DNA of 64,000 nt, taken from NCBI RefSeq assembly GCF_905147045.1, contig NC_065905.1:7006001-7070000 (forward strand), given 5' to 3'. This document shows, in pieces, positions 31,989 through 42,244 of the stretch. The notes beneath the pieces were generated by a model, which was not told the origin of the DNA, did not search any database, and saw nothing but the letters and a program-made list of their open reading frames with translations. This DNA comes from Nymphalis io. Lineage: Eukaryota > Arthropoda > Insecta > Lepidoptera > Nymphalidae. Position 1 is the stretch's first letter. Each line of letters opens with the position of its first letter. The position numbers were made by a program, and so were the translations under genes.

Positions 31989-34952
31989 ATGGCAGATGCG
32001 CCCAAAAAAAGGCCCCCAGTTACCGGCAAGCCCGCTAGGCCCGACCAAGGTAGCGGTCGCGGTATCGGCAGGGCAGGGGGTGCTAAGAATCACCGGTTCA
32101 CGGCAGGCTACCGTATAAAACGACTGAAAATGGCAACGTATAATGGACGCTCGATGAGGCTGGACCATCACCTCGCCGAATTAGAAGTAGAGTTAAGTCA
32201 TATAAACTGGCATATACTGGGGTTATCTGAAGTCCGAAGACAGGGGGAGGACACGATAACTCTAGAGTTCGGTAACTTACTCTACTTCCGCGAAGGTGAT
32301 AACCTCTCCCAGGGTGGTGTCGGTTTTCTAGTCAAAAAGGATCTCATTAGCAGCATTGTGGAAATCAGTAGTGTGTCGAACCGGGTAGCGTACCTTGTCC
32401 TAAAACTTTCCGACAGGTACTCCCTGAAGGTTGTACAGGTATATGCGCCAACTTCAACATACTCTGATGATGTGGTCGAAGCGATGTACGAGGACATCGC
32501 AAAGGCCCTCAACGACACCTCGAGGGCCCACTACAATGTTGTTATGGGAGACTTTAATGCTAAAGTGGGAGTACAAGATAGCGGTGAATCGAAAGTCGGA
32601 CCTTACGGCTTGGGCTGCAGAAATCACAGGGGGCAAATGCTGGTAAACTTCCTCGAAGCGCAGGGGCTTTTTTTGATGAATTCTTTCTTTCAAAAGAAGC
32701 CTCAGAGGAGGTGGACCTGGCGAAGCCCCGATAACGTGACAAGGAACGAGATAGACTTTATCATCTCGAATAAAAGGCACATATTTAGAGATGTTTCAGT
32801 GATCAACAGGTTTAATACCGGAAGTGATCACCGCTTGGTTCGAGGCACTCTAAATATCAACTTAAAAGCCGAAAGATCGAGAATGATGAGGTCTACTCTC
32901 CGACCTACCATGCTCCAAGCTGCTCAAGGCTCCGAAAAGTTCCAAATGGAACTTCAAAATCAATTCACCGCGTTGGAAACCATAAGCAGCATTGATGAGA
33001 GAACCGACACGCTGGTCAAAATACTGCAAAACACATCCCGCAAGTGTTTTCCGCCACAGAGAAGAGACAACGCACCAAAACTCTCTGCTGAGACACTCGA
33101 GCTCATGAGAAAACGACGAGAACTACCATCGTTTTTGTCAGATAAGGCCTTAAACCGAACAATAAAAACGCTGACGCGACGCGATCTCCGACGCTCCAAT
33201 ACCCGTGCCATCAAGGCTGCGATTGAGCAAAATCGGGGATCGAAAGTGTTCGCTCGCAAGTTTGGGAGGCCGCGTCTGACAAAACTTAAAACTGAAAATG
33301 GTGGGGTCGTTACCTCTAGGCCTGAGATTATCGGAGAAGTAGAGAGGTTTTATGGGCAGTTGTTCTCTTCAAGATCGGATAAACCCATGGGAATCAGTAT
33401 TGATGACCAGCGCGCCCCTCTTATGCGCCATTACTCCGAGGAGCTCCCGGTCGTTGACCAAGGAGAGATTAGGGCGGCTCTAGAACAGCTTAAAAACAAC
33501 AAATCTCCGGGAGATGACGGAATCACAACAGAGTTGCTTAAGGCAGGCGGGACTCCGGTCCTGAAAGAGCTAGCAAGCCTCTTTAATTCCGTCATCCAAC
33601 ATGGCAAGACCCCGGAAACGTGGAGCGGGAGTGAGGTGGTACTGTTTTTCAAGAAAGGTGATAAAACCCTCTTGAAAAACTACAGACCAATCTCCCTCCT
33701 GAGTCACGTGTATAAGCTGTTCTCAAGAGTCGTCACGAACCGTCTCGCCAGACGACTTGACGAGTTCCAGCCCCCAGAGCAAGCCGGCTTTCGATCAGGC
33801 TACAGCACCGTGGACCACATCCATACTGTTCGGCAGATTGTGCAGAAGACCGAAGAGTACAATCAGCCGCTGTGTATGGCATTTGTGGACCACGAGAAAG
33901 CCTTCGACTCCATCGAAACCTGGGCAGTGCTCGACTCATTGCAGAGATGTCATATCGATTGGAGATATATCGAGGTACTGAGATGTCTGTACAACGCCGC
34001 TACAATGACTGTCCACATCCAGGACTGTAAGACGAAGGCGATCCAATTGCGCAGAGGGGTGAGACAGGGGGATGTAATATCCCCGAAACTGTTCACCAAC
34101 GCGTTGGAAGACGTTTTCAAAACGCTGGATTGGACTAGGTATGGAGTCAATGTAAACGGCGAGTACATCTCACACCTTCGATTTGCCGACGATATCGTCA
34201 TCATAGCAGAGTCGCTGGAACAACTCACCGAAATGCTGCGTAGCCTAGGCGAGTCTTCCCGGTGTGTCGGTCTCGGCATGAACTTGGACAAGACCAAGGT
34301 CATGTTCAATAGGCATGTCGTGCCGGGACCGATATACGTCGAGGGCAAACCTCTCGAAGTTGTTAGTGAATATACCTACCTAGGACAGATTATACAAATC
34401 GGTAGGAACAACTTCGAGAAGGAAGCCGATCGAAGAATTCGCTTGGGATGGGCAGCATTTGGCAACCTTCGTCAAGTCCTCAAGTCGTCTATACCGCAAT
34501 GTTTGAAGACGAAAGTCTTCAACCAATGCGTCTTACCTGCCATGACATACGGTGCCGAAACGTGGACACTAACTGCGGGACTAGTCCACAAATTCAAAGT
34601 TGCTCAGCGTGCTATGGAGCGAGCTATGCTCGGAGTATCTTTGAAGGATAAGATCAGAAATGAGATTATCCGGAAAAGAACCGGAGTCACCGACATAGCT
34701 TGCAAAATTAGCAGGCTGAAGTGGCAGTGGGCTGGTCACGTATGTCGTAGGACCGATGGCCGTTGGAGCAGACGAGTCCTAGAGTGGAGACCGCGAATCG
34801 GCAAGCGCAGCGTAGGGCGCCCTCCAGCCAGGTGGACCGACGACCTTAAGAAGGTGGCGGGCACCAACTGGATGCGGAAGGCGGAGGACAGGGAGCTTTG
34901 GCGCACCTTGGGAGAGGCCTATGTTCAGCAGTGGACAACGATTGGCTGTTGA
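31989..34952 (+). CDS. RTE-1 polyprotein: AP-like endonuclease plus reverse transcriptase
   Basis: 987 residues, uninterrupted. The endonuclease (about residues 40-290) has MATYNGRS, GLSEVRRQG (catalytic Glu), VVMGDFNAK, NEIDFI and SDHRLVRG (catalytic Asp-His); all metal-binding positions are present. A linker follows. Reverse transcriptase (about 490-770) has KNYRPISLLSHVYKLFSRVV, EQAGFRSGYSTVDHI, AFVDHEKAFDS, GVRQGDVISP and the catalytic LRFADDIVI. The C-terminal part has MNLDKTKVMFN, YLGQIIQIGRNNFEKEA and WQWAGHVCRRTDGRW, a run found in RTE/BovB proteins. The protein nicks target DNA and copies the element RNA there. The annotated start is the first ATG; the endonuclease begins about 40 residues later, so the exact start is uncertain. 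It is much more GC-rich than the flanks. Confidence 0.93.
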   Translation: MADAPKKRPPVTGKPARPDQGSGRGIGRAGGAKNHRFTAGYRIKRLKMATYNGRSMRLDHHLAELEVELSHINWHILGLSEVRRQGEDTITLEFGNLLYFREGDNLSQGGVGFLVKKDLISSIVEISSVSNRVAYLVLKLSDRYSLKVVQVYAPTSTYSDDVVEAMYEDIAKALNDTSRAHYNVVMGDFNAKVGVQDSGESKVGPYGLGCRNHRGQMLVNFLEAQGLFLMNSFFQKKPQRRWTWRSPDNVTRNEIDFIISNKRHIFRDVSVINRFNTGSDHRLVRGTLNINLKAERSRMMRSTLRPTMLQAAQGSEKFQMELQNQFTALETISSIDERTDTLVKILQNTSRKCFPPQRRDNAPKLSAETLELMRKRRELPSFLSDKALNRTIKTLTRRDLRRSNTRAIKAAIEQNRGSKVFARKFGRPRLTKLKTENGGVVTSRPEIIGEVERFYGQLFSSRSDKPMGISIDDQRAPLMRHYSEELPVVDQGEIRAALEQLKNNKSPGDDGITTELLKAGGTPVLKELASLFNSVIQHGKTPETWSGSEVVLFFKKGDKTLLKNYRPISLLSHVYKLFSRVVTNRLARRLDEFQPPEQAGFRSGYSTVDHIHTVRQIVQKTEEYNQPLCMAFVDHEKAFDSIETWAVLDSLQRCHIDWRYIEVLRCLYNAATMTVHIQDCKTKAIQLRRGVRQGDVISPKLFTNALEDVFKTLDWTRYGVNVNGEYISHLRFADDIVIIAESLEQLTEMLRSLGESSRCVGLGMNLDKTKVMFNRHVVPGPIYVEGKPLEVVSEYTYLGQIIQIGRNNFEKEADRRIRLGWAAFGNLRQVLKSSIPQCLKTKVFNQCVLPAMTYGAETWTLTAGLVHKFKVAQRAMERAMLGVSLKDKIRNEIIRKRTGVTDIACKISRLKWQWAGHVCRRTDGRWSRRVLEWRPRIGKRSVGRPPARWTDDLKKVAGTNWMRKAEDRELWRTLGEAYVQQWTTIGC

Positions 34953-34967
34953 TTGATTGATTGATTG

Positions 34968-35082
34968 ACTCACCCTTCAAACCGGAACACAACAATACCA
35001 AGTACTGCTGTTTTGCTGTAGAATATCTGATGAGTGGGTGGTACCTACACAGACGAGCTTGCACAAAGCTCTACCACCAGTA
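34968..35082 (-). repeat. SINE-like family A, left half, split by RTE insertion
   Basis: Resumes after the RTE tail with CTCACCCTTCAAACCGGAAC and continues to CTCTACCACCAGTAA, the family end. Joined to 31,608-31,799 it makes one ordinary copy. Confidence 0.9.
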
Positions 35083-35559
35083 AAGTGTCTCTAAAACTAC
35101 TTATAAAATTTTAACAATTACAACATCATTTTGATACCCATTTACGAAAAATTCATTATATCTCTTGGTCGTCAGATGTCTGTACAGAATAGAAGAAATA
35201 TTATAAACTATTTTATCCAGTAAGTTTATTAAGTATTGTTATGATATATTGTATTAAATATAATTAAAAAACGGTCCCTTTGTGCAAGTACACATTGGAT
35301 TAAACGAGGTCAGAGTCTATTATTACACTCGTTCTAAGGATATGAGTTTGCGAGACGAAGAAAACTTTCGACGTATACCGAAACAAATGTCCTCGTGGAA
35401 AAAGACTAACTTTAGTTGAGAAAATTATCTCAAAAGGAGGATAGTTCTCGAAATTTAAATTTACAAACATCGCATTCATTGAGTTTATTTTGCCGGTTGT
35501 TATTATGTCTACGTCTTAACATGGTGATACTTTTGTTCACTCAAACATAACTACTTAGT

Positions 35560-35680
35560 TTCAAGGTTGGTGGCACATTGGCTATGTAAAGGATGGCTTA
35601 TATTTCTTACGGTGTGAATGTCGATGGTGATCACTTAACACCATGTGGCCCCTTTGCTAGTCTGCTAACTTATTATATAA
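35560..35680 (+). repeat. SINE-like family A, partial copy
   Basis: AAGGTTGGTGGCACATTGGC, ATATTTCTTACGGTG and ATGTGGCCCCTTTGC then an A/T-rich end match the second half of the family. Confidence 0.7.
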
Positions 35681-35689
35681 TAATAAATA

Positions 35690-36780
35690 AAAACGTCTAA
35701 CGTATTTCATTACAAGGCGGAGTAGATTTTACTTTTTTCAGTTTGTTTGATTCACATGAAAAAAATATCCAAGTACATACATTGTATCGTAAAAGACTCA
35801 GTGATATATATGTTGAATAAATATAATATTCAGAGACTTTTTCTGGACGTATAGCTTAAAATATGTTTCTACGTAATCTGGCCCTATGCCGAAGAGCATT
35901 TGAAATATGTACATAAAAGTAATTACTAAATATTGTTAAATTAAATGAAATCGATTTTTTTTATTTAACATAGAAGCATTACACTTACTTATTGATTGGA
36001 TTATATATTAGAAACTACCACCATCTCGGAATAAAAATATTCTTACCTTAGAAGAAACGGCGAAAGAAACTAAGCGGAATTTTTCATCATGTAATTATTT
36101 ACAAATTTTCAATATAAATAAAAGTAGCCAGGAGACGATCGTTTTATTCCCAATAAAACCTTTTGCACATAAGCGTTCCTTTAATTTTTTTTTTAATTTA
36201 GCCAATACTGTATTTTATTTGAAGGAATTCAATGCATCTTGGTATTTGAAATTTGTCTTTAGAAATTTCGAATAGAATCCAAGATGCAATATATATTAAT
36301 GCATTTCCTCTGAATAAACTAAGCTCACTCAGACCCCACGCGTTCCTATTACGTCTCGGAAACTTCGGACAAAGCTAACTTCGATAGATTCGTATACTTT
36401 AAGTGTTCGCTGTGTATATTATACTCGTACGTTTCATGCATTACATTCGGGATTATAAGCAACATTTGCTGTGTTATTTTAAGCTGACTCATCGTTTGTG
36501 TTTGTGTAGTATGGTCGCAGCATTATTGCAAAACAATAAAATTATAATGTTAATGTACCATAGAAAGAAAGAAACTCGTGCAGTCAGCGCCAGGGCGTAG
36601 ACGTAAAATGAGTAAAACTTGACTATTGTTATGTATTATAATATATAATAAGAGTAGAAAAACATGCTAATTCATATAAATTTTCCTGAAATTTTCAATA
36701 ATGATCATGGTCGTATTTTGACCACTGGTCGAATACTAGTTATAAGAATAAAATAAGAAATGTATCAATAGTCAACGATC
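35690..36780. other. No supported gene
   Basis: AT-rich with a slightly GC-richer stretch at about 36,320-36,600 that shows no splice-bounded coding or repeat match. Confidence 0.4.
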
Positions 36781-36783
36781 TTG

Positions 36784-36987
36784 ATTTCTGCGATATCCCT
36801 TGTTACTCTGTCCGATATCCACTGCTACTCTGTAAAAACTTACTTCAATACTCAACCGTGAAATGTTGACAATCGACTTATTATGATTTACTATTGTGAT
36901 GCGTGTATTCTTGAAATGTTATAATTCATTATTATAGTCAATGTCACATATCACTTTTTGACATTTCACGACCGTTTTCTGCGGCGA
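36784..36987 (+). repeat. 204-bp unknown repeat X, copy 2
   Basis: Same length and orientation as copy 1 (30,680-30,883). The single difference I see is GTTGACAAT for GTTAACAAT. Different flanking sequence indicates a mobile or locally copied unit rather than a large segmental duplication. Confidence 0.9.
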
Positions 36988-37099
36988 GTTTCGTACTGAA
37001 CGAATGAACATTCATCAATCTGAGACTTAGAAAAATAAAGTAATTTTACTTACAGAATCCTGTTCCTATCCCGATGGTTTTTCAAAAAATAAATAAAAA

Positions 37100-37139
37100 A
37101 TATAATATATATTATATTTATATATATATAAATATTATA

Positions 37140-37192
<53 letters not shown>
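37100..37192. repeat. AT tract with (TA)n core
   Basis: A pure TA run at about 37,146-37,186 inside a longer AT-alternating tract. It may be unstable in length. Confidence 0.9.
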
Positions 37193-37194
<2 letters not shown>

Positions 37195-37449
37195 CTTACA
37201 TTTAAAAGCTTCTATCGTTGAATTGATAAATTTAGTGCACAATTTATTCTTTTATCAAATTATTATTAATATCAGTATATAAGGTTATTGTGATAACTAA
37301 AATTATTTTATTTATATTTAAGTTTTTGTTTAATGTATTTTTTTCTGGTGTGTATCTACGCTAGATGAGCGCAAAATTTATGTCCCTTTACATTTTATTC
37401 TTATTCACCATTTATTTCAAGCTTTCTTTTTTTTTAAATTGATAATTGT

Positions 37450-37498
37450 GCCGTGTGGTGACGGCGACGAATATCACCACCCCATCTCATCCCGTGGG
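37450..37498 (+). ncRNA. Structured 5' leader of RTE-2
   Basis: GCCG (37,450-37,453) with CGGC (37,462-37,465), the interleaved 7-bp stem GTGGTGA (37,455-37,461) / TCACCAC (37,474-37,480), and CCCA/TGGG (37,481-37,484 / 37,495-37,498). The stem, loop length (12) and spacing equal RTE-1, while the stem sequence differs on both sides. Confidence 0.5.
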
Positions 37499-37563
37499 GG
37501 GCGTAGAAGTCGACCCGAGGGAATATACACCAGAGAACGGGCAGCAGCGTCTCTCTGAGTACT

Positions 37564-40500
37564 ATGACTAACTTACTGCGATCGCCAACCCGTCTGCCAA
37601 GCGTGGCGATTATGGCATATCCCCTCATGATTCGCGCAACTAAACCACGGCCCCTAGTCCCCGGCAGCCCTGCTATTCCTAGCCTTGGTAACAGCTGTGG
37701 TAACGGCGGGGCAGGGGGTGCTAAGAATCCCCGGCAGATTTCGTGTTACCAACACCGACGACCTCTGGCCCTGGCAACATATAACACGCGTACACTGCGG
37801 ACCGACGAGAAGATCATCGAACTGGAGGAAGAATTGAGCAGGTTACACTGGGATATCGTCGGATTATCCGAAGTCCGAAGACAGGGGGAGGATACGATGA
37901 TCCTGAAATCCGGTAACCTTCTCTATTTCCGAGAGGGCGATCAACTGTCTCAAGGTGGTGTCGGGTTCATAGTCCACAAGTACCTCGTTAACAACGTTGT
38001 GAAAATCGAGAGTGTGTCGGCTAGGGTGGCGTACCTTATACTCAGAATCACCAAGCGGTATTCTTTGAAGGTCATACAGGTATACGCGCCGACTTCGACA
38101 CACTCCGACGATGAGGTTGAGGTCATGTATGAGGATTTATCTAAAGCCATACATACCAACAAGACTCATTTCACTGTTGTAATGGGGGACTTCAACGCGA
38201 AGCTGGGCAAACGATTCGGTGATGAGTTAAAGGTGGGACCTCATGGAATTGGAGACCGCAACACTCGGGGCCAGATGTTGGCCGACTTTATGGAGAAGGA
38301 GGGACTCTTTATGATGAACTCCTTTTTCAAGAAGCCAGGTCAGCGTAAATGGACCTGGGTGAGCCCTGATGGGAAAACCAAGAATGAGATAGACTTCATC
38401 TTGTCGACGAGAAGACAAATATTTAATGACGTCTCCGTGATCAATGCAGTCAAAACTGGGAGCGATCACAGACTCGTAAGAGGCTCGTTAAATATCAATG
38501 TTAAACTCCAGAGGTCCCGACTGATGAAGTCTACGCTCCGACCATCACCTCTTCAAATCCGAAATCCCGAAGCCTTTCAGCTCGAACTCCAAAACCGATT
38601 CGATTGCCTAGCAGACTGCGAGGAAGTGGACACATACAACGACAGGCTTGTGGAAACTGTCCGTACGGCTGGGTCTAAGACCTTCAAGACCAGCCGTACA
38701 AAAGGAACCAAAAAGATCTCTGCCTCTACCCTACGGCTTATGGAGGAAAGACGGAAAATGATTCTGACGTCCCCAGCTGATGCTGCCGGCTATCGGCTGA
38801 TCAACAGACGGATTTCAAAGTCTCTAACTCGCGACACTCGCCAATTTAATACAATGCGCATTAAAGAGGCCATCGAGCGGAACAAAGGCTCTAAAGTGTT
38901 CGCCAGAGATCTGTCTGTTGGTCAGAGTCAACTGACAAGGCTGAAAACTGAGGATGGCAGAATAGTCACGTCAAGATCTGAGCTGTTGGAAGAGGTTGAG
39001 AAGTTCTACGGTCAGCTGTACACGACAGCTCAATCACCTGTCAGTAGTCATGCTGCAGATCCCAGAGCAAGACTAACCCGACACTACACTGAAGATTTTC
39101 AGGACGTCAGTCTTTTCGAGATTAGAATGGCTCTCGGACAACTCAAAAACAACAAGGCACCTGGTGATGATGGTATTACAGCCGAGCTTCTGAAGGCGGG
39201 TGGTACACCGATCCTCAGGGCTCTTCAGAGGCTTTTTAACTCCGTCATTGCCAAAGGTCAAACGCCAAAAGCATGGCACAGAAGTGTGGTGGTACTTTTC
39301 TTTAAGAAGGGTGATAAAACCCTTCTGAAGAATTACAGGCCCATCTCACTGCTGAGTCATGTTTACAAGTTGTTTTCGAGAGTCATTACGAATCGTCTCG
39401 AGCAAAGGCTTGACGACTTCCAGCCACCCGAACAAGCCGGATTCCGGAAAGGCTTTAGCACCATAGACCACATACATACGCTGCGGCAAGTTATACAGAA
39501 GACTGAGGAGTATAACCAGCCACTTTGCTTAGCGTTTGTGGACTATGAGAAAGCCTTTGATTCGATCGAAACCTGGGCCGTGCTGAATTCTCTTCAAAGG
39601 TGCCAAATTGATTATCGGTATATCAGGGTGTTAAAGTGCTTGTACGAGAACGCCACCATGTCGATCCGACTCCAGGATCAGAACTCAAAACCTATCCAAC
39701 TGCAGAGAGGTGTAAGACAGGGAGACGTGATAACTCCGAAACTGTTTACCTCTGCATTGGAAGATGTTTTCAAGCTTCTGGACTGGAACGGACTTGGCAT
39801 CAATATTAACGGCGAGTACATCACTCATCTTCGATTTGCCGATGACATTGTAATTATGGCTGAGACCTTGGAAGACCTCGGCACTATGCTCGATGACCTC
39901 AGCAGGGTTTCCCAACAAGTGGGTCTAAAAATGAACATGGACAAGACGAAAATCATGTCGAATATCCATGTTGCACCCACTCAAGTCAAGGTTGGAAATT
40001 CTGCACTCGAAGTTGTAGACAACTATGTCTACCTAGGTCAGACCATCCAACTAGGTAGGTCCAACTTCGAGAAAGAGGTAAATCGTCGAATTCAACTCGG
40101 CTGGGCAGCGTTCGGGAAGCTACACGATATCTTCTCATCCCAAATACCGCAGTGTCTCAAGTCGAAAGTCTTCGACCAGTGTGTGTTGCCAGTGATGACT
40201 TATGGATCAGAGACGTGGTCGCTCACAATGGGCCTCATAAGAAGGCTCAAGGTCACTCAAAGGGCAATGGAGAGGGCTATGCTCGGAGTTTCTCTGCGAG
40301 ATCGAATCAGAAATGATGAAATCCGCAGGCGAACCAAAGTAACCGACATAGCCCGAAGAATTGCTAAATTGAAGTGGCAGTGGGCGGGGCACATTGCTCG
40401 CAGAACCGACGGCCGCTGGGGCAGAAAGGTTCTCGAGTGGCGACCACGAACCGGAAGACGCAGCGTGGGCAGGCCCCCTACAAGGTGGACCGACGACTTA

Positions 40501-40602
40501 GAACGAGTCGCGGGAAGCCGTTGGATGCGGGCAGCGCAAGATCGGCCAACGTGGAAATCCTTGGGGGAGGCCTTTGTCCAGCAGTGGACGTCTTTCGGCT
40601 GA
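37564..40602 (+). CDS. RTE-2 polyprotein: AP-like endonuclease plus reverse transcriptase
   Basis: 1,012 residues, uninterrupted. The ATG at 37,612 (MAYPLMIRATKP) may be the true start, because similarity to RTE-1 begins near there. The endonuclease has ATYNTRTLR, GLSEVRRQG, VVMGDFNAK, NEIDFI and SDHRLVRG. Reverse transcriptase has KNYRPISLLSHVYKLFSRVI, EQAGFRKGFSTIDHIH, AFVDYEKAFDS, GVRQGDVITP and the catalytic LRFADDIVIM. The C-terminus has WQWAGHIARRTDGRW and SVGRPPTRWTDDL as in other RTE proteins. All catalytic residues are present, so the element may be competent. The stop TGA is the first unit of the TGA tail repeat, leaving no 3' untranslated region. Confidence 0.93.
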   Translation: MTNLLRSPTRLPSVAIMAYPLMIRATKPRPLVPGSPAIPSLGNSCGNGGAGGAKNPRQISCYQHRRPLALATYNTRTLRTDEKIIELEEELSRLHWDIVGLSEVRRQGEDTMILKSGNLLYFREGDQLSQGGVGFIVHKYLVNNVVKIESVSARVAYLILRITKRYSLKVIQVYAPTSTHSDDEVEVMYEDLSKAIHTNKTHFTVVMGDFNAKLGKRFGDELKVGPHGIGDRNTRGQMLADFMEKEGLFMMNSFFKKPGQRKWTWVSPDGKTKNEIDFILSTRRQIFNDVSVINAVKTGSDHRLVRGSLNINVKLQRSRLMKSTLRPSPLQIRNPEAFQLELQNRFDCLADCEEVDTYNDRLVETVRTAGSKTFKTSRTKGTKKISASTLRLMEERRKMILTSPADAAGYRLINRRISKSLTRDTRQFNTMRIKEAIERNKGSKVFARDLSVGQSQLTRLKTEDGRIVTSRSELLEEVEKFYGQLYTTAQSPVSSHAADPRARLTRHYTEDFQDVSLFEIRMALGQLKNNKAPGDDGITAELLKAGGTPILRALQRLFNSVIAKGQTPKAWHRSVVVLFFKKGDKTLLKNYRPISLLSHVYKLFSRVITNRLEQRLDDFQPPEQAGFRKGFSTIDHIHTLRQVIQKTEEYNQPLCLAFVDYEKAFDSIETWAVLNSLQRCQIDYRYIRVLKCLYENATMSIRLQDQNSKPIQLQRGVRQGDVITPKLFTSALEDVFKLLDWNGLGININGEYITHLRFADDIVIMAETLEDLGTMLDDLSRVSQQVGLKMNMDKTKIMSNIHVAPTQVKVGNSALEVVDNYVYLGQTIQLGRSNFEKEVNRRIQLGWAAFGKLHDIFSSQIPQCLKSKVFDQCVLPVMTYGSETWSLTMGLIRRLKVTQRAMERAMLGVSLRDRIRNDEIRRRTKVTDIARRIAKLKWQWAGHIARRTDGRWGRKVLEWRPRTGRRSVGRPPTRWTDDLERVAGSRWMRAAQDRPTWKSLGEAFVQQWTSFG

Positions 40603-41046
40603 TGATGATGATGATGATGATGATAATTGTTTGTATTAAAAATTTGAGAAAAGCGTCTGTATATAATCATTTTCTTTACATATTTATGGAGTAATAGTGC
40701 GAAAACTTTTTTATAATACCTCGTTTTATAGCCTCGATTGGAGACAGAGGACTTGATCATTTTTCGCCCAGAGGATCGGAGTTGCGATTCAAAGGGATAC
40801 TTCTAGATGCTTCTTCTAATTCTTCCCATCATTCCACGAGGTCATGTTTTGTACATTATCTTTAACTTTATTTACTATATATAAATTCACCTATACTATT
40901 CAAGCAAGTTATTGAGGCAAAAGCTATGTTTACGGTTAACGTTATAACATTATTTGTAAGCAACAAATAATCTCAGCTACCAGCCAGTTTTTATTTCTTA
41001 TCGCACACTCCAGGTCTATAAGAACTTCTGTGTCAATTTAACCTTT

Positions 41047-41240
41047 TTTTAACGCTGGAAAAACGCATCACGCGTTTCCCCTACGGGAACAGTGTGGTAT
41101 GTGGTGCTCGCCGGTGTCCAAGGCACCGAGTGCGCCCCGAACATCCGAATACCCACTTAAAAAACCAGCGGTATCCTTTCCGTCTTAAAGAGGAGCGCCA
41201 CGGAATCGCTTGCGCATGCTACCGCGACGCTCTGACGATG
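41047..41240 (+). repeat. GC-rich repeat Y, copy 1
   Basis: Starts TTAACGCTGGAAAAACGC, includes ACGCGTTTCCCCTACGGGAA, GTGCTCGCCGGTGTCCAAGG and CACCGAGTGCGCCCCGAACA, and ends CATGCTACCGCGACG. It is shared with copy 2 at 42,437. Probably the 3' region of a LINE or a non-autonomous transposon; no coding seen. Confidence 0.85.
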
Positions 41241-42244
41241 TCAATTTAATCTCATTTATCTGTGTTCCAAACTACTTTTATGAACATAAAGCTTGATGAC
41301 TATTTTGCGGAAACACCTAATATAATTTAGGCGTATTTATTTCAATCTCATGTATTACTTATTTATTCTTTCTCTTTCTTTCTATCCATGAAAAAACTGT
41401 ATAAAATTACAAAATAATAAATAATTATATGATAACACATAAACTAATCAAGTTTCCACTAATAATTAGTTCAGAAAAGAAGCAGAGAACAGAAGAGAAG
41501 AGAGATTATACAGAAACCATTTGTTATTTGAACATTGGTTTCGTTAATACCCACTGTCACCATCTATAATGTCAAAAACGGTGAAGGCCCATGACAATAA
41601 TAGATTATAAAATACAATTTCCTTTTGAATTCTATTTGAATTGAGAGTTATTTTAAACTAATTGAACTATACGATGCTGCGTATAGTTCAAATAGGATTC
41701 CGGAAACGTACACATTATAATAACTTTCTATCTATACATCTATACATCATAACTTTCTATCATCATTCTGGGAAGAGCGCCCATACCTACGTTTATTTAA
41801 CGGCGCAATATCAGAATCTACATTACCTAATTATGGTTTTGCCTAATTATGGTCTCCTGACAGATTTAGGGTGGCCAGTCTGCACGAGAAATATTATGAT
41901 AGCCATTCCACGCGGGATATATTGTAAGTACAAGCAAACGGGAAGTCGGTCTTAGATGGGGCGGCAAATCTGAAACGAACAGAAAACAAGTGTTCCAATA
42001 ATTTGGCAGTCTGCCCCCACTAAGGCAATTTAATGTTTAACATAAAGTGTCTTTTTTTATTTATAATATAATGGCGATGGATTTGCTACGCTGACTGGAA
42101 AATTGACTCTTTTAAATTTGACTTTAGTAATATAAGGAATATGTTTAATGAAAATGTTATTTTTACTTGATGGTAGGTACCTTCTTGGTGGGTACTAACC
42201 ACTTATCACATTAACCGAGAAACAAAAACCATAAAAAAATTGCA

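Larger units (their letters stand above)
31800..34967 (+). mobile_element. Full-length RTE-clade LINE (RTE-1)
   Basis: The element lies between 12-bp duplications ACTCACCCTTCA (31,788-31,799 and 34,968-34,979) within a family A repeat. Its leader starts GCCGT at 31,801 and has a likely structured region (31,801-31,866). One long frame follows, and it ends in (TTGA)n repeats right at the stop codon. RTE elements are known for very short 3' regions ending in simple repeats. It looks recently active: the frame is open and the duplications are perfect. Confidence 0.93.
37450..40620 (+). mobile_element. Full-length RTE-clade LINE (RTE-2)
   Basis: Flanked by a perfect 10-bp duplication TGATAATTGT (37,440-37,449 and 40,621-40,630). 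It starts GCCGT like RTE-1 and ends in (TGA)n repeats that begin with the stop codon. It is a different family from RTE-1: proteins align end to end but with many substitutions, so the two were not copied from one recent source. Confidence 0.93.

Noticed and set aside
31786..32171. Minus-strand frames across the RTE-1 leader
   Set aside because: Shadows of GC-rich retroelement sequence.
40374..40760. Frames at the RTE-2 3' end with Met or His runs
   Set aside because: Products of the TGA tail repeat read in other frames.
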